64,000 bases of DNA. Origin: Streptomyces buecherae. Lineage in GTDB: Bacteria; Actinomycetota; Actinomycetes; Streptomycetales; Streptomycetaceae. This document shows positions 16,416 through 26,134 of this stretch, one piece after another. The DNA is taken from positions 6,116,501 through 6,180,500 of the forward strand of contig NZ_CP060404.1 of the NCBI RefSeq assembly GCF_014295035.1, in the 5' to 3' direction. Position 1 is the first letter of the stretch; every line of letters starts with the position of its first letter. The translations under genes were made by a program, and so were the position numbers. The notes under the pieces were generated by a model, which was given only the letters and a program-made list of their open reading frames with translations, was not told the origin of the DNA and did not search any database.

Positions 16416-18999
16416 CGTCGGCCCGCTGCGCCCGCAGCGCCCGCTCCACGCCCGAGCGGTTCTCCGTCACCACGCGGCGCAGCGCCGCGCTCGGCTCGGC
16501 GCTGGCCAGCCACGCGTCCGTGGCGTCCAGCGTGGTCTGCGAGATCTGCAACGAGGGATAGAGGCCCACCGCGATCTGCTGGGCGATCTCGTGGCTGCGG
16601 TCCTCCCAGACGCCCTTGACCGCCGCGAAGTACTTCTCCGCGTACGGCGCGATCAGCTCGCGCTGGTCGGCCTGGACGAAGCCGTTGATGGCCGCCTCCT
16701 GCATGGCGTTCGGCAGCGCGTCCGACTCCACGACCGCCGCCCACACCTCCGCCTTGGCCTCCGGCGTCGGGCGCGCCGCGCGGGCGCTGGCCGCGTGCTG
16801 CTCGCCGGCCGAGGTCTTGTCCCGCTCCAACTCGGCGTCGATCGCCGCGTCGTCGGCGCGGCCGGTGGCGGCCAGCCGCAGCAGCAGCGACCAGCGCAGG
16901 TCGGTGTCCACGGCCAGGCCCTCGATGGTCTGGCTGCCGTCGAGCAGCGCGGCCAGCAGGTCCAGGTGCTCGTCGGTGCGGGCGGTCGCGGCGAACGCGC
17001 GGGCCCACGCCAACTGGTGGTCGCTGCCGGGCGCGGCGGCCCGCAGGTGCTCCAGCGCCGCCTCGCCCCACTTCGCCAGCCCGGTCTCGCGCCAGGCGGG
17101 GGCCGCGTACGCGTCCAGGGCCAGCTTCACCTGGCGGTGCAGCGACTGCACGACGCCGATGTCGGACTCCTTGCCGATGCCGGAGAGCACCAGCTCCAGG
17201 TAGTCGCGGGTGGCCAGCTCGCCGTCGCGGGTCATGTCCCACGCCGAGGCCCAGCACAGCGCGCGCGGCAGCGACTCGGCGAAGTCGCCCAGGTGCTGGG
17301 TGACCTGGCGCAACGAATCCTCGTCCAGGCGCACCTTCGCGTACGACAGGTCGTCGTCGTTGAGCAGCACCACGGCGGGGCGCGGCTTGCCGACCAACTG
17401 CGGGACCGGCGTCAGCTCGCCGTCCACGTCCAGCTCGATCCGCCCCCAGTCCTCGCCGTCGGGGACGCCGGCGCCGCGCACCAGCTTGCCGTTCGCGTCC
17501 AGGTCGTAGGCGCCGATCGCGATCCGGTGCGGGCGCAGCGTCGGCTCGCCCTTGGCGCCGGTGGGCAGCGCGGGGGCCTCCTGGCGGACGGCGAAGGAGG
17601 TGATGATCCCGTCCGCGTCGGTCTCGATCTCCGGGCGCAGGATGTTGATGCCGGCCGTCTCCAGCCACAGCTTCGACCATGTCTTCAGGTCGCGCCCGCT
17701 GGTCTCCTCAAGGGCGCCCAGCAGGTCGCTCAGCCGCGTGTTGCCGTACGCGTGGCGCTTGAAGTACGCCTGCACGCCACGGAAGAACTCGTCCTGCCCG
17801 ACATAGGCCACGAGCTGCTTGAGGACGCTGGCGCCCTTGGCGTACGTGATGCCGTCGAAGTTGACCAGCACGTCGTCCAGGTCGTTGATCTCGGCCATGA
17901 TCGGGTGCGTGGACGGCAACTGGTCCTGGCGGTAGGCCCAGGTCTTCATCTGGTTGGCGAACGTGGTCCACGAGTGCGGCCACTTCGAGCCCGGGGCGTA
18001 CGCCTGGCAGGCGGCCTCGGCGTAGGTGGCGAACGACTCGTTCAGCCACAGGTCGTTCCACCACTCCATGGTGACCAGGTCGCCGAACCACATGTGGGCC
18101 AGCTCGTGCAGGATCGTGGCGGCCCGTACCTCGTACGCCGCGTCGGTCACCTTGGACCGGAAGACGTACTGGTCGCGAATGGTGACCGCGCCCGCGTTCT
18201 CCATCGCGCCGGCGTTGAACTCCGGCACGAAGAGCTGGTCGTACTTGGCGAACGGGTACGCGTAGTCGAACTTCTCCTCGAACCAGTCGAAGCCCTGCCG
18301 GGTGACCTCGAAGATCGCGTCCGCGTCCAGGTACTCGGCCAGCGAGGGGCGGCAGTAGATGCCCAGCGGCACCGAGCGCCCGTCCTTCTCGTACGTGCTG
18401 TGCACGCTGTGGTACGGGCCGACGATCAGCGCCGTGATGTAGCTGGAGATGCGCGGCGTGGGCTCGAAGGTCCAGGTGCGGTCCTTCGGCTCGGGCGTCG
18501 GCGAGTTGGAGATGACCGTCCAGCCCTCCGGGGCCACCACGGTGAACTGGAACGTCGCCTTCAGGTCCGGCTGCTCGAAGGACGCGAAGACCCGGCGCGC
18601 GTCCGGCACCTCGAACTGGGTGTACAGGTACGCCTGCTGGTCCACCGGGTCGACGAACCGGTGCAGCCCCTCGCCGGTGTTGGTGTACGCGCAGTCGGCC
18701 ACCACGCGCAGCTCGTTGCGGCCCGCGCGCAGGTCCGGGAGGGCGATCCGGGAGTCGGCGAAGACCTCGGCCGCGTCCAGCGCCGTGCCGTTCAGCACCA
18801 CCTCGTGCACCGCGGGCGCGACCAGGTCGATGAACGAGGAAGCGCCACCCTCGGCGCTGTCGAACCGGACCGTGGTCACCGAGCGGTACGTGCCGCCTTC
18901 CTGCGCGCCGGAGAGATCGAGCTCGATCTCGTACGCGTCGACGGTGAGCAGGCGCGCCCGCTCCTGCGCCTCTTCGCGGGTCAGATTCGTGCCAGGCAC
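16393..18999 (-). CDS. pepN: Aminopeptidase N (M1 zinc metallopeptidase), copy 1
   Basis: An 868-aa cytoplasmic M1 aminopeptidase that removes N-terminal residues from peptides. The substrate-anchoring motif GAMEN is at 264-268. The zinc site is HELAH (H298, catalytic E299, H302) with the third ligand E321 in LNESF. The C-terminal helical ERAP1-like half follows. The frame is open to 19113, but TAGGAG sits 8 nt before the GTG at 18999 (protein start VPGTNLTREEA), which matches the family start. A paralogue with the same opening lies at 28856-31444. The extreme 3' end is made of tandem repeats coding for alanines, probably dispensable. Confidence 0.95.
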   Translation of the reverse strand: MPGTNLTREEAQERARLLTVDAYEIELDLSGAQEGGTYRSVTTVRFDSAEGGASSFIDLVAPAVHEVVLNGTALDAAEVFADSRIALPDLRAGRNELRVVADCAYTNTGEGLHRFVDPVDQQAYLYTQFEVPDARRVFASFEQPDLKATFQFTVVAPEGWTVISNSPTPEPKDRTWTFEPTPRISSYITALIVGPYHSVHSTYEKDGRSVPLGIYCRPSLAEYLDADAIFEVTRQGFDWFEEKFDYAYPFAKYDQLFVPEFNAGAMENAGAVTIRDQYVFRSKVTDAAYEVRAATILHELAHMWFGDLVTMEWWNDLWLNESFATYAEAACQAYAPGSKWPHSWTTFANQMKTWAYRQDQLPSTHPIMAEINDLDDVLVNFDGITYAKGASVLKQLVAYVGQDEFFRGVQAYFKRHAYGNTRLSDLLGALEETSGRDLKTWSKLWLETAGINILRPEIETDADGIITSFAVRQEAPALPTGAKGEPTLRPHRIAIGAYDLDANGKLVRGAGVPDGEDWGRIELDVDGELTPVPQLVGKPRPAVVLLNDDDLSYAKVRLDEDSLRQVTQHLGDFAESLPRALCWASAWDMTRDGELATRDYLELVLSGIGKESDIGVVQSLHRQVKLALDAYAAPAWRETGLAKWGEAALEHLRAAAPGSDHQLAWARAFAATARTDEHLDLLAALLDGSQTIEGLAVDTDLRWSLLLRLAATGRADDAAIDAELERDKTSAGEQHAASARAARPTPEAKAEVWAAVVESDALPNAMQEAAINGFVQADQRELIAPYAEKYFAAVKGVWEDRSHEIAQQIAVGLYPSLQISQTTLDATDAWLASAEPSAALRRVVTENRSGVERALRAQRADADAAAAA

Positions 19000-19117
19000 C
19001 TGGGCATCTCCTAACTTTTCGACGTACGTGAGCCGTAGTGACCAGCCATCCTTCCACGCCGCGCGGGGCGGCCCCGCTGAATATCCCGGTCGCCCCGTGG
19101 CCGGTCCCGACACGGCG

Positions 19118-19154
19118 CGGCGGGGCGAGCCGATGGCGTCGGCTCGCCCCGCCG
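19118..19154. terminator. Terminator between the subtilase gene and pepN
   Basis: CGGCGGGGCGAGCCGA (19118-19133) pairs perfectly with 19139-19154 across a 5-nt loop. It is placed to end minus-strand transcription of the subtilase gene before pepN. Confidence 0.75.
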
Positions 19155-19238
19155 GGTGTGGGGCCGGCCCCGCCGGGCCGCCGCCTGTCGGGCGACGGTC
19201 CGGGGGGCCGGCCGCGTACTACCGCGTACCGCTACGTA

Positions 19239-22200
19239 CTACGGAATGACCTTGGCGATCTGCACGCTGCCGCCGCCGGTGCTGGTGCCGGCCTGGTTGA
19301 CCAGCGACAGCTCACCGAAGAACGTGCGGCCCTCCGGAGCCGGGCCCGCGACCACGACATCGGCCGTGACCTGCGTCGACTGCCCGTTGGCGAGGGTGAT
19401 CCGCTTGCCGCCGTCGGCCTTCAGCTCGCCGAGCGACGGGGCGAAGAACAGGTCCCGGTAGTCGTAGGCGGTGCTGCCGGCGGGCACCGCGTAGCCGGCC
19501 ACCTCGATGGTGTAGACGCCGGCCTTGGGGGAGCGCAGCGACACCTTCTCGTCCGAGCCGGACGACGTGGACTCGCCCACCACCTGGCCGTTGAAGACGA
19601 CGGCCAGGTCGAGGTCGGCCTTGCCGTCGGCCGCGCCGCCGATCGCCACGTCCAGGCGCGAGGCGCCCTCGGCGACCGTGACCTGGCTGGTGTGCGTCTC
19701 GCCCTGCTTGATCGTGGGCCGCTCGGTGCGGGCGGAGCCCAGCGGGCCGCCCTGGAGCTTGCCGTCGATCGGGCCGAACCCGTTGCTGACCTTCCACTCC
19801 ACCGGAGTGGCCTGGCCGACCTTCGCCTCCGCGAGGGTCTGCGTCTCGGGCGAGAAGGTGCTGCCCAGCGCGTTCACGGTGAGCTGGTACGGGTTGTCCA
19901 GGACCGGCGAGGTACGCCGCGACTCGACCTCGATCTCCCACACGCCCGGGATCGGGTTCGGGTAGGCGCGGCGGTCGGGCCGGCAGGTGTTGGCCGGGTT
20001 GTCGTAGTTCGGGTAGCAGGCGATCGACGAGGTCGAGTCGACCGGCACGCCGTACGGGTTGATCGCGACGAACCGGGTCTGGCTCTTGTCGCGCAGCCCG
20101 CCGAGCGCCACCTCAAGCGTCTTGGCGCCCTTGGGCACGTTCACGAAGTACGAGGTCGGCGCGTTGCGCTGGACCGAACCCGACTCCTTGACCGCGTACG
20201 ACGGGCCCGCCAGCGGCTTCGCCACCACGACGGTGTTCAGGATCTGGTGGTCGACGCCCTCGGTGCGACGGTCGTTGACCTCCAGGATGGCGCTGTGCAC
20301 GCCGGCCGCGCCGGGCCTGGCCACCACCTTGACGGTGACCGGCTTGTTCAGCGGCAGCGACACCGTGCCGCTGCCCGCGAGGCGGAACGCGCCGCTGTTG
20401 TTGCGCCACTTCAGGGTGTGCCGCACGGCGCGGTCCGGGCCCGTGGTGCGGGTGATGGTCACGTCGTACGTCCTGGACTGGCCGGCCTTCAGGCCGCCCT
20501 CACGGTCGTAGACGCCGGTGCCGAAGCCCGGGGTCTTCAGGTAGTCCGACAGCGCGGTCTTCACCGGCGCCTTGACCGTGTACGCGTGCCCGTGCGCGCC
20601 CCGCCGGATCGACTTCCAGGCGTCCACGATGTCCATCCGGCCGGCGCCCTGCTCGTACGCCTGCACGCCGGGGATCTTGTGCGCGGTGCTGGTCAGCGCG
20701 GTGCGCAGGGTGGCCGGGGTCAGCTCGATGCCCCGCTGCTTGGCCGCCGAGAGCAGCAGCGCGGACGCGCCGGCCGCCTGCGGAGAGGCCATCGAGGTGC
20801 CCTGCAGCATGCTGTAGCCGACCGGCAGCTCGTAGCCGGCCTCCTTGACCGGCGAGCCGGGTATCCAGGTCTGCGTGGTGTTGATCGACGCGCCCGGGGC
20901 GACCAGGGTCGGCGTGAAGCCGCCGTCCTCACGCGGGCCGCGCGAGGAGAAGGGGAAGAGGTTGTACTTCCGCTTGACCTGCGAGCCGTAGTTGGCGGCC
21001 CAGGTCTCCTTCGAGACGCCGGCGCCCACGCTGATCACCTTGTTGGCCAGCGACGGGTCGCCGATGGTGTTGGCGCCGGGGCCGCTGTTGCCCGCGGAGA
21101 TGACGAGCTGCACGCCGTAGGTGTCGATGAGCCGGGTGTACAGCTCCGAGCGCGCGTTGTTGCCGTCGTTCAGCGGCGGCAGGCCGCCGATCGACATGTT
21201 GACGATGTCCACGCCGCGCTGGGTGACGAGGTCGATCATGCCCTCGGTCAGCGCCACGTTGGTGCAGCCGCCGCTCCAACTGCACGCCCGCGAGGAGACG
21301 ATCTTGGCGCCGGGGGCGGCGCCGTTCATCTTCCCGCCGAAGAGCTTGTTGGCCGCCGTGATGCCCGCCACGTGCGTGCCGTGCTCGGACTCGATGATGC
21401 CCACATTGACGAAGTCGGCCTTCTTGCCGACGTTGGAGCCGCCCAGCGGGTCGAGCGGCACGCCCTTGCGGATCTCCACGACGAACGGGGAGCGCTCGGC
21501 GACCGGCGTCTTCGGGTCGTCCGTGCCGAAGTAGCCGACCTGGAACCCGTCCCGGTAGGGCTTCATCGGCGTGTCGTCGGTGAAGTCGCCGTTGTCGTTC
21601 AGGTCGACGCGGACGGTGCCCTTCGCCGCGTCGTACAGCAGCGCCCAGGAGTCGGTGGTGTCACCGTCGCGGTTGACGTCGCCGTGGTAGTCGCTGCCGT
21701 CCGGGCCACCGTCGGTGATCTTCTCCTGGAAGCGGCTGACCTGGTACGCGCCCGCCGGGGCGGTGTAGGTACGGCCCTGGTAGGAGAAGGACGGGCCCGA
21801 GACGTTGGTGGTCATCGGACGCCAGGTGCCGTCGTTGTCGGTGATCGGGTCGGTCGCCGTCACCCAGTCCACGATCTTGCGCTCACCGGTGGTGGTCTTC
21901 TGCAGCGCGGGGTGCGCGAGGTCCACGCCGGAGTCGATCACGCCGATCGTCACGCCACGGCCGTCGGCCCGCGGGTTCTGCTGCACGAAGTCCACGGCGC
22001 CCGTCTCGTGCGCCGGCTGGTACGGGTTCCTGGCCGGCGTGTTCCGGCCCGGCGCCGGGTACGAACCGGACTTCGCGGACGCGCCGCCGCGCACCGCGTC
22101 CGCTCCGGGCGTCGGGTCCGGGAGCCTGATCTCGTGCTTGAGGTCGATGCCGTGGACGTCGGCCATTCGCTTGGCGGCCCCGATGGCCTGGTCGGCCCGG

Positions 22201-22568
22201 GCGATCGGCACGGTGGCGCGGACGTAGCCGAGCTTGTCGTAGGTGCGGCCGACGGACGCGCCCTTGACGGCGTCCAGCGTGTCGGCGACGCGGTCGGTCG
22301 AGCCGGGCTGGGCCGCCACCATCATCGTGATCGTCTTGTCGCCCTCGGCCTTGGCCTCGGCGAGCAGCTTGGCGTCGGCCGCGCCGAGCTTGTCCCCCGC
22401 GGGCTTGGCCGGCTTGGCGGAGGCGGGCGGGGCGCCACCGGGGGTGGGCTCGTCCGCGAGGACGGGCGCCACGCCGGTCGCGGACAACGCCGCCACCAGA
22501 CCCGCGGCGAGCACGACCCGGGCCGTGCGTCTTTTGCGTCGGGATATGTCTTCAGGTGATCGGGACAT
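19239..22568 (-). CDS. Secreted subtilisin-like serine protease (S8) with C-terminal beta domains
   Basis: A 1109-aa secreted subtilase. It has a signal peptide (to about residue 39), an I9-like propeptide region (about 60-150) and a catalytic domain with Asp in GVIDSGVD (about 212), His in EHGTH (about 396) and Ser in GTSMASP (about 592). About 450 residues of beta-sandwich follow; two stretches there (from about 800, and about 950-1080) resemble pre-peptidase C-terminal domains. The Asp-His spacing of 184 residues is far longer than in classical subtilisins. The insert carries two Asp/Asn-rich loops (DVNRDGDTTD, DLNDNGDFTD) that look like calcium sites. AAGG is too close to the ATG at 22574 but well spaced for the one at 22568, so I start there. 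It likely degrades extracellular protein. Confidence 0.93.
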   Translation of the reverse strand: MSRSPEDISRRKRRTARVVLAAGLVAALSATGVAPVLADEPTPGGAPPASAKPAKPAGDKLGAADAKLLAEAKAEGDKTITMMVAAQPGSTDRVADTLDAVKGASVGRTYDKLGYVRATVPIARADQAIGAAKRMADVHGIDLKHEIRLPDPTPGADAVRGGASAKSGSYPAPGRNTPARNPYQPAHETGAVDFVQQNPRADGRGVTIGVIDSGVDLAHPALQKTTTGERKIVDWVTATDPITDNDGTWRPMTTNVSGPSFSYQGRTYTAPAGAYQVSRFQEKITDGGPDGSDYHGDVNRDGDTTDSWALLYDAAKGTVRVDLNDNGDFTDDTPMKPYRDGFQVGYFGTDDPKTPVAERSPFVVEIRKGVPLDPLGGSNVGKKADFVNVGIIESEHGTHVAGITAANKLFGGKMNGAAPGAKIVSSRACSWSGGCTNVALTEGMIDLVTQRGVDIVNMSIGGLPPLNDGNNARSELYTRLIDTYGVQLVISAGNSGPGANTIGDPSLANKVISVGAGVSKETWAANYGSQVKRKYNLFPFSSRGPREDGGFTPTLVAPGASINTTQTWIPGSPVKEAGYELPVGYSMLQGTSMASPQAAGASALLLSAAKQRGIELTPATLRTALTSTAHKIPGVQAYEQGAGRMDIVDAWKSIRRGAHGHAYTVKAPVKTALSDYLKTPGFGTGVYDREGGLKAGQSRTYDVTITRTTGPDRAVRHTLKWRNNSGAFRLAGSGTVSLPLNKPVTVKVVARPGAAGVHSAILEVNDRRTEGVDHQILNTVVVAKPLAGPSYAVKESGSVQRNAPTSYFVNVPKGAKTLEVALGGLRDKSQTRFVAINPYGVPVDSTSSIACYPNYDNPANTCRPDRRAYPNPIPGVWEIEVESRRTSPVLDNPYQLTVNALGSTFSPETQTLAEAKVGQATPVEWKVSNGFGPIDGKLQGGPLGSARTERPTIKQGETHTSQVTVAEGASRLDVAIGGAADGKADLDLAVVFNGQVVGESTSSGSDEKVSLRSPKAGVYTIEVAGYAVPAGSTAYDYRDLFFAPSLGELKADGGKRITLANGQSTQVTADVVVAGPAPEGRTFFGELSLVNQAGTSTGGGSVQIAKVIP

Positions 22569-23399
22569 GGGCATCCTTGTTCGGAATACGGAGCCAATAG
22601 ACCGTTCACCCTTGTGTAAGGACGCGTTGTTTGGGGAGTGCTGCCCGAGCCAGAGATGCCGATTGGCATATTCCCGCCAACGCGCAATGAGCGGCGAAGC
22701 GTACGCAATGCCACGAAGCGGACGTGGGCGCCGATGTGGTTGCGGATGCGGGCGCCGACGTGGGTGCGGGGTGTGGGGTGTGCGGTGTGGGTTGCGGGTG
22801 CGGTCGAGCGTGCGGGCGTGGGGCGGGGCCCGTGGACGCGCTTGGTTGGCGCGCGGGCGGGAACGCGGGCGCGCTCCCCGGCCCTGTCGGGAGGGCGGGG
22901 AGCGCGGGGTCGCGGGGGTGGGGCCCGCTGGGCGACGGGTGGGCGCGTGGGCGGCGGGGCGGGCGTGGGGCGGCGTGAGCGCTCAGTGCCCTGCCGGTCG
23001 CGCGTACGCCGGCGGTCCGTCGCGGGGTGGAGGGTGGCGCTCCGGGCGCCTACTGGTCGTCGCCCGCTCCTTGGGGGCGTACGCGTCCCGGCGTACGTGC
23101 GCTGCTCACGTACGGACGCCTCGCGCGGCAACCTCGCTCGGCGCGCTGATCGGGCCCGGGAGCCGCCATGCGGCGGGCGATCACTGACCGCTCGCTGACC
23201 GATCGCCGGCCGATCGCCGGGCGGTCGGCAAGCGTCAGCTCGCGGTCGCCCGAGGTCAACACTCGGTCGCTCGGCCTCAGGTTCCGGTCGCACGGCGGCA
23301 ACCCCGGTCATGCGGTGGCAGCCGCGCTCACCGGGCGCCCGGAGGTCGCGCCGGCGTCTGCCTGTCTCCGGTGCGCCGGCTGCCAGGGTGGGCTGGCCG
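22569..23399. other. 831-bp G/T-rich intergenic region
   Basis: The left 100 bp contains the likely subtilase promoter in less GC-rich DNA. From about 22730 to 22990 the plus strand is dominated by gtgggcg/gtgcggg-type runs, as in the 5480-5760 repeats but without a clear period. Near 23170-23270, short repeats of gatcgccgg and gctgaccg occur. I see no gene. Confidence 0.45.
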
Positions 23400-23672
23400 T
23401 CACACCCGGAGGTGGTCCACCGGCTGGCGGGTATGCGCCTCGATGTCCTCCGCGGCGTTGTGGAGCAACTGGTGGCTGAGGTCGGAGAAGGCCCGGGCGG
23501 CGGCCAGTTCGTCGCCGATCGCGGGGACGTTGGCATCGGTCACCTTGCAGGTAGCGCTGCCGTAGCCCACCAGCGAACCGCTGTTCTCCCCGCGCAGCCT
23601 GGCCTCCGCGGTCACCTCGCGGCCGACCTCGGTGATGGTGATCTCGGTGGTCCACTTCTTCGTGCCAGTCAC
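23400..23672 (-). CDS. DUF1876 domain protein
   Basis: A 90-aa protein of the actinobacterial DUF1876 family. It opens TGTKKWTTEITITE and contains TAEARLRGENSG, and it ends in the amphipathic segment ALSDL-like LSHQLLHNAAEDIE. The GTG at 23672 has GAGGAG upstream (about 6-nt spacing), which decides the start, although the frame opens earlier. The family is small, soluble and of unknown function; members are often expressed under stress. It stands alone, with no partner nearby that would suggest a role. Confidence 0.85.
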   Translation of the reverse strand: MTGTKKWTTEITITEVGREVTAEARLRGENSGSLVGYGSATCKVTDANVPAIGDELAAARAFSDLSHQLLHNAAEDIEAHTRQPVDHLRV

Positions 23673-24173
23673 GGGAGGCTCCTCACACACAGCGCGTCGC
23701 TTTACCCCCTATCTCCCCATGCTGGCACCGCTCCCGGACCCCCGCACGCGGGGCCGCGAACCCCGCCGGACGCCCCCGCGCCACCCGCGCCCGGAGCCCC
23801 CGGCTTCGCCCCGCCCGTCACCGACCTCCGTCCTGCCCGGGGCCGCCGCCCCGCCCGCCGGCGGGTCAGCCGGCGCCCGCCTCGCTGGCCCGTGACTCCG
23901 GCCCGTCCCCCGGTCCGGTGAACGGGCGGTGACCGGCATGACTCCCGTGGGCGAGCGGTCCGTGGCCGGCGCAGGGAGGGGTGATCCACGTGCGGAGATG
24001 GGCGTCGCACGTTGCCGTCGCGTTCACGCACAGGCCACCCCCGCTGCCAACGATCCAACGTGACGGCGGTGACCGGTCCCCACACCGGCCAGCCCGTCGC
24101 CCGTACGTCCGCACCGCACGAACCGCACCGCAGGTCCGCACCGCTTCCGCGCATCGAATCGGGGAGAGCGCGC
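23673..24173. other. About 500 bp without a gene
   Basis: GC-rich sequence between the divergent DUF1876 and metallophosphoesterase genes. It must hold both promoters, but I recognise no box. Overlapping frames lack RBS and family features. Confidence 0.4.
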
Positions 24174-25949
24174 ATGTCCCGTATCGCCCGGTCCCGTATC
24201 CGCTCCGCCGCCGGCGCCGCCACCTCGGCGGTCGCCGCGGTCAACCGCCGCACCCTGCTGACCGCGGCCGGGGGCACCGGCGCCGCCGTCGGGCTCGGCC
24301 TCGCCTTCGGGCCGCACTCCGGGTCCGCCACCGCCTCCCCGTCCCCGGCGCCGCCCGCCCCGGGCGTCGAGCACCGCGCCGCCCCCGCGCCCGCCGCCCC
24401 GACGCGACCCTCGGCCGCGGGCACCACGCTGCACAGCGTCGCCACCCCGCGCGGCACCGGCGCCTACCGGCGGCTGGGCGACGGACCCGGCTGGGCCCGC
24501 ACGGTGCGCGGCGAGTTGGCCGCCGCCAAGGCCGGGCGCGCCGACCGGCGCACCACGCTCGCCTCCTTCGTCCAACTCACCGACCTGCACCTGACCGACG
24601 TGCAGCACCCGCTGCGGTACGAGTTCCTGCGCGCGGGCCGGGTCAACGCCTGGCGCCCGCACGAGGCGCTGACCGTCGTCGGCGCCGTCTCGCTCGTCGA
24701 GCGGGTCAACGCGCTGCGGCACGGCCCGGTGACCGGCGCCCCGCTGTCCTTCGCGATGACCACCGGCGACAACACCGACAACAACGCGAAGGTCGAGCTG
24801 GACTGGTTCCTGACCGCCATGAGCGGCGGCCGGATCACCCCCAACACCGGTGACCCGCGCCGCTACGAGGGCGTCCAGGACAGCGGACTGCGCGAGTTCT
24901 GGCACCCGGACAGCGCGCTGCGCGACGCCGACAAGAAGCTCGGCTTCCCCCGCGTCGACGGCTTCCTGCGGGCCGCGCTGCGCGACGTCAACAGCCCCGG
25001 GCTGCGCATGCCGTGGTACTCCACCATCGGCAACCACGACGACCTCAACGGCGGCTCCTACGCCTTCGGTGGCAGCTTCCTCGCCGACTTCGCCACCGGG
25101 CGACGCAAGATCCAACTCATCCCCGCCGCCGACGCGAAGAAGCTCGCCGAGGCCGAGAAGGCGGGCGCCGACCCCACCGGCAAGCGGATGCGGGAACTGC
25201 TGCGCACGCACGCGAAGGGGTTGCGCACCGTCACCCCCGACGAGCGGCGCGCGCCCTTCACGCCCCGCGAGTACCTGGCCGCCCACCTCGACCCGCGGCA
25301 CGCCGGCGCCGGCCCGGTCGGCCACGGCTACACCCGCGCCAACCTGGAGGCGGGCACCCTCTACTACACGTTCCGCATCTCCGCCGGCGTCATCGGAGTC
25401 AGCCTGGACTCCACCGACCCGGGCGGCCACTACACCGGCTCCGTCGGCACCGCCCAACTGCGCTGGCTGGAGCGGACCCTGAAGGCGCACCGCGACGAGC
25501 ACGTCATCGTCTTCAGCCACCACTACAGCCGCAGCATGAAGAACATGAACCGCGACCCGGCCCGGCCGAAGGAGGCCCGGCACAGCGGCGCGGAGCTGGT
25601 GGCCCTCTTCCAGCGCCACCCGCAGGTGGTCGCCTGGATCAACGGGCACAGCCACAAGAACGAGATCACCCCGCGCAAGACGTTCTGGGAGATCACCACC
25701 GCGTCCCACGTCGACTTCCCCCAACTGGCCCGCGTCATCGAACTGGTGGACAACCGGGACGGCACCCTGTCGCTGTTCACCACCCTCATCGAGTCCGCCG
25801 CCCCGTACCGCGCGGACCACACCGACCTCTCCCAGACCGGCCTGGCCGCCCTCTACCGCGAGCTGTCCTTCAACGCCCCGGGCCGCAGCACCGCGCTCGC
25901 CGGCGACCCGCACGACCGCAACACCGAACTGCTGCTGCGCAAGCGGTAG
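24174..25949 (+). CDS. Tat-exported metallophosphoesterase (TIGR03767-like)
   Basis: A 591-aa secreted calcineurin-like phosphoesterase. The N terminus carries a twin-arginine signal (NRRTLLTAAGG at about 24-34, hydrophobic run after it), implying folded export through Tat. Metal-site motifs occur in order: DLHLTD, GDNTDNN, GNHDD, FSHH and NGHSH, the last four spaced as in the family. The length and the pattern of long inserts match secreted actinobacterial metallophosphoesterases of the TIGR03767 group. The natural phosphoester is unknown; phosphate scavenging is plausible. The frame is open to 24012, but GGGGAGAG lies before the ATG at 24174. It is followed after 185 bp by another secreted hydrolase on the same strand. 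Confidence 0.88.
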   Translation: MSRIARSRIRSAAGAATSAVAAVNRRTLLTAAGGTGAAVGLGLAFGPHSGSATASPSPAPPAPGVEHRAAPAPAAPTRPSAAGTTLHSVATPRGTGAYRRLGDGPGWARTVRGELAAAKAGRADRRTTLASFVQLTDLHLTDVQHPLRYEFLRAGRVNAWRPHEALTVVGAVSLVERVNALRHGPVTGAPLSFAMTTGDNTDNNAKVELDWFLTAMSGGRITPNTGDPRRYEGVQDSGLREFWHPDSALRDADKKLGFPRVDGFLRAALRDVNSPGLRMPWYSTIGNHDDLNGGSYAFGGSFLADFATGRRKIQLIPAADAKKLAEAEKAGADPTGKRMRELLRTHAKGLRTVTPDERRAPFTPREYLAAHLDPRHAGAGPVGHGYTRANLEAGTLYYTFRISAGVIGVSLDSTDPGGHYTGSVGTAQLRWLERTLKAHRDEHVIVFSHHYSRSMKNMNRDPARPKEARHSGAELVALFQRHPQVVAWINGHSHKNEITPRKTFWEITTASHVDFPQLARVIELVDNRDGTLSLFTTLIESAAPYRADHTDLSQTGLAALYRELSFNAPGRSTALAGDPHDRNTELLLRKR

Positions 25950-26134
25950 GTGGAGCACCGCGCCGGGGCGGGCGAGCCGGTGGCGCCCCGGCGGGGCGCG
26001 CGGGCCGTGTGATCCGGCGCACGGCGCCGACCAGTTGATCAACCCGCCCAGCTCGCCCGACGTCATGTCCTCACGACAGCGAGAACACGAGTCGGGCGAC
26101 GCGCGGTGACGCGCGGAGAAGAGGGTGATCGCGG

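Noticed and set aside
19038..22559. Plus-strand frame opposite the subtilase
   Set aside because: Antisense shadow of the protease gene, with no recognisable domain.
23050..23301. 83-codon minus frame with SDR/GDR repeats
   Set aside because: The repeats reflect short DNA repeats; there is no RBS and no similarity to a family.
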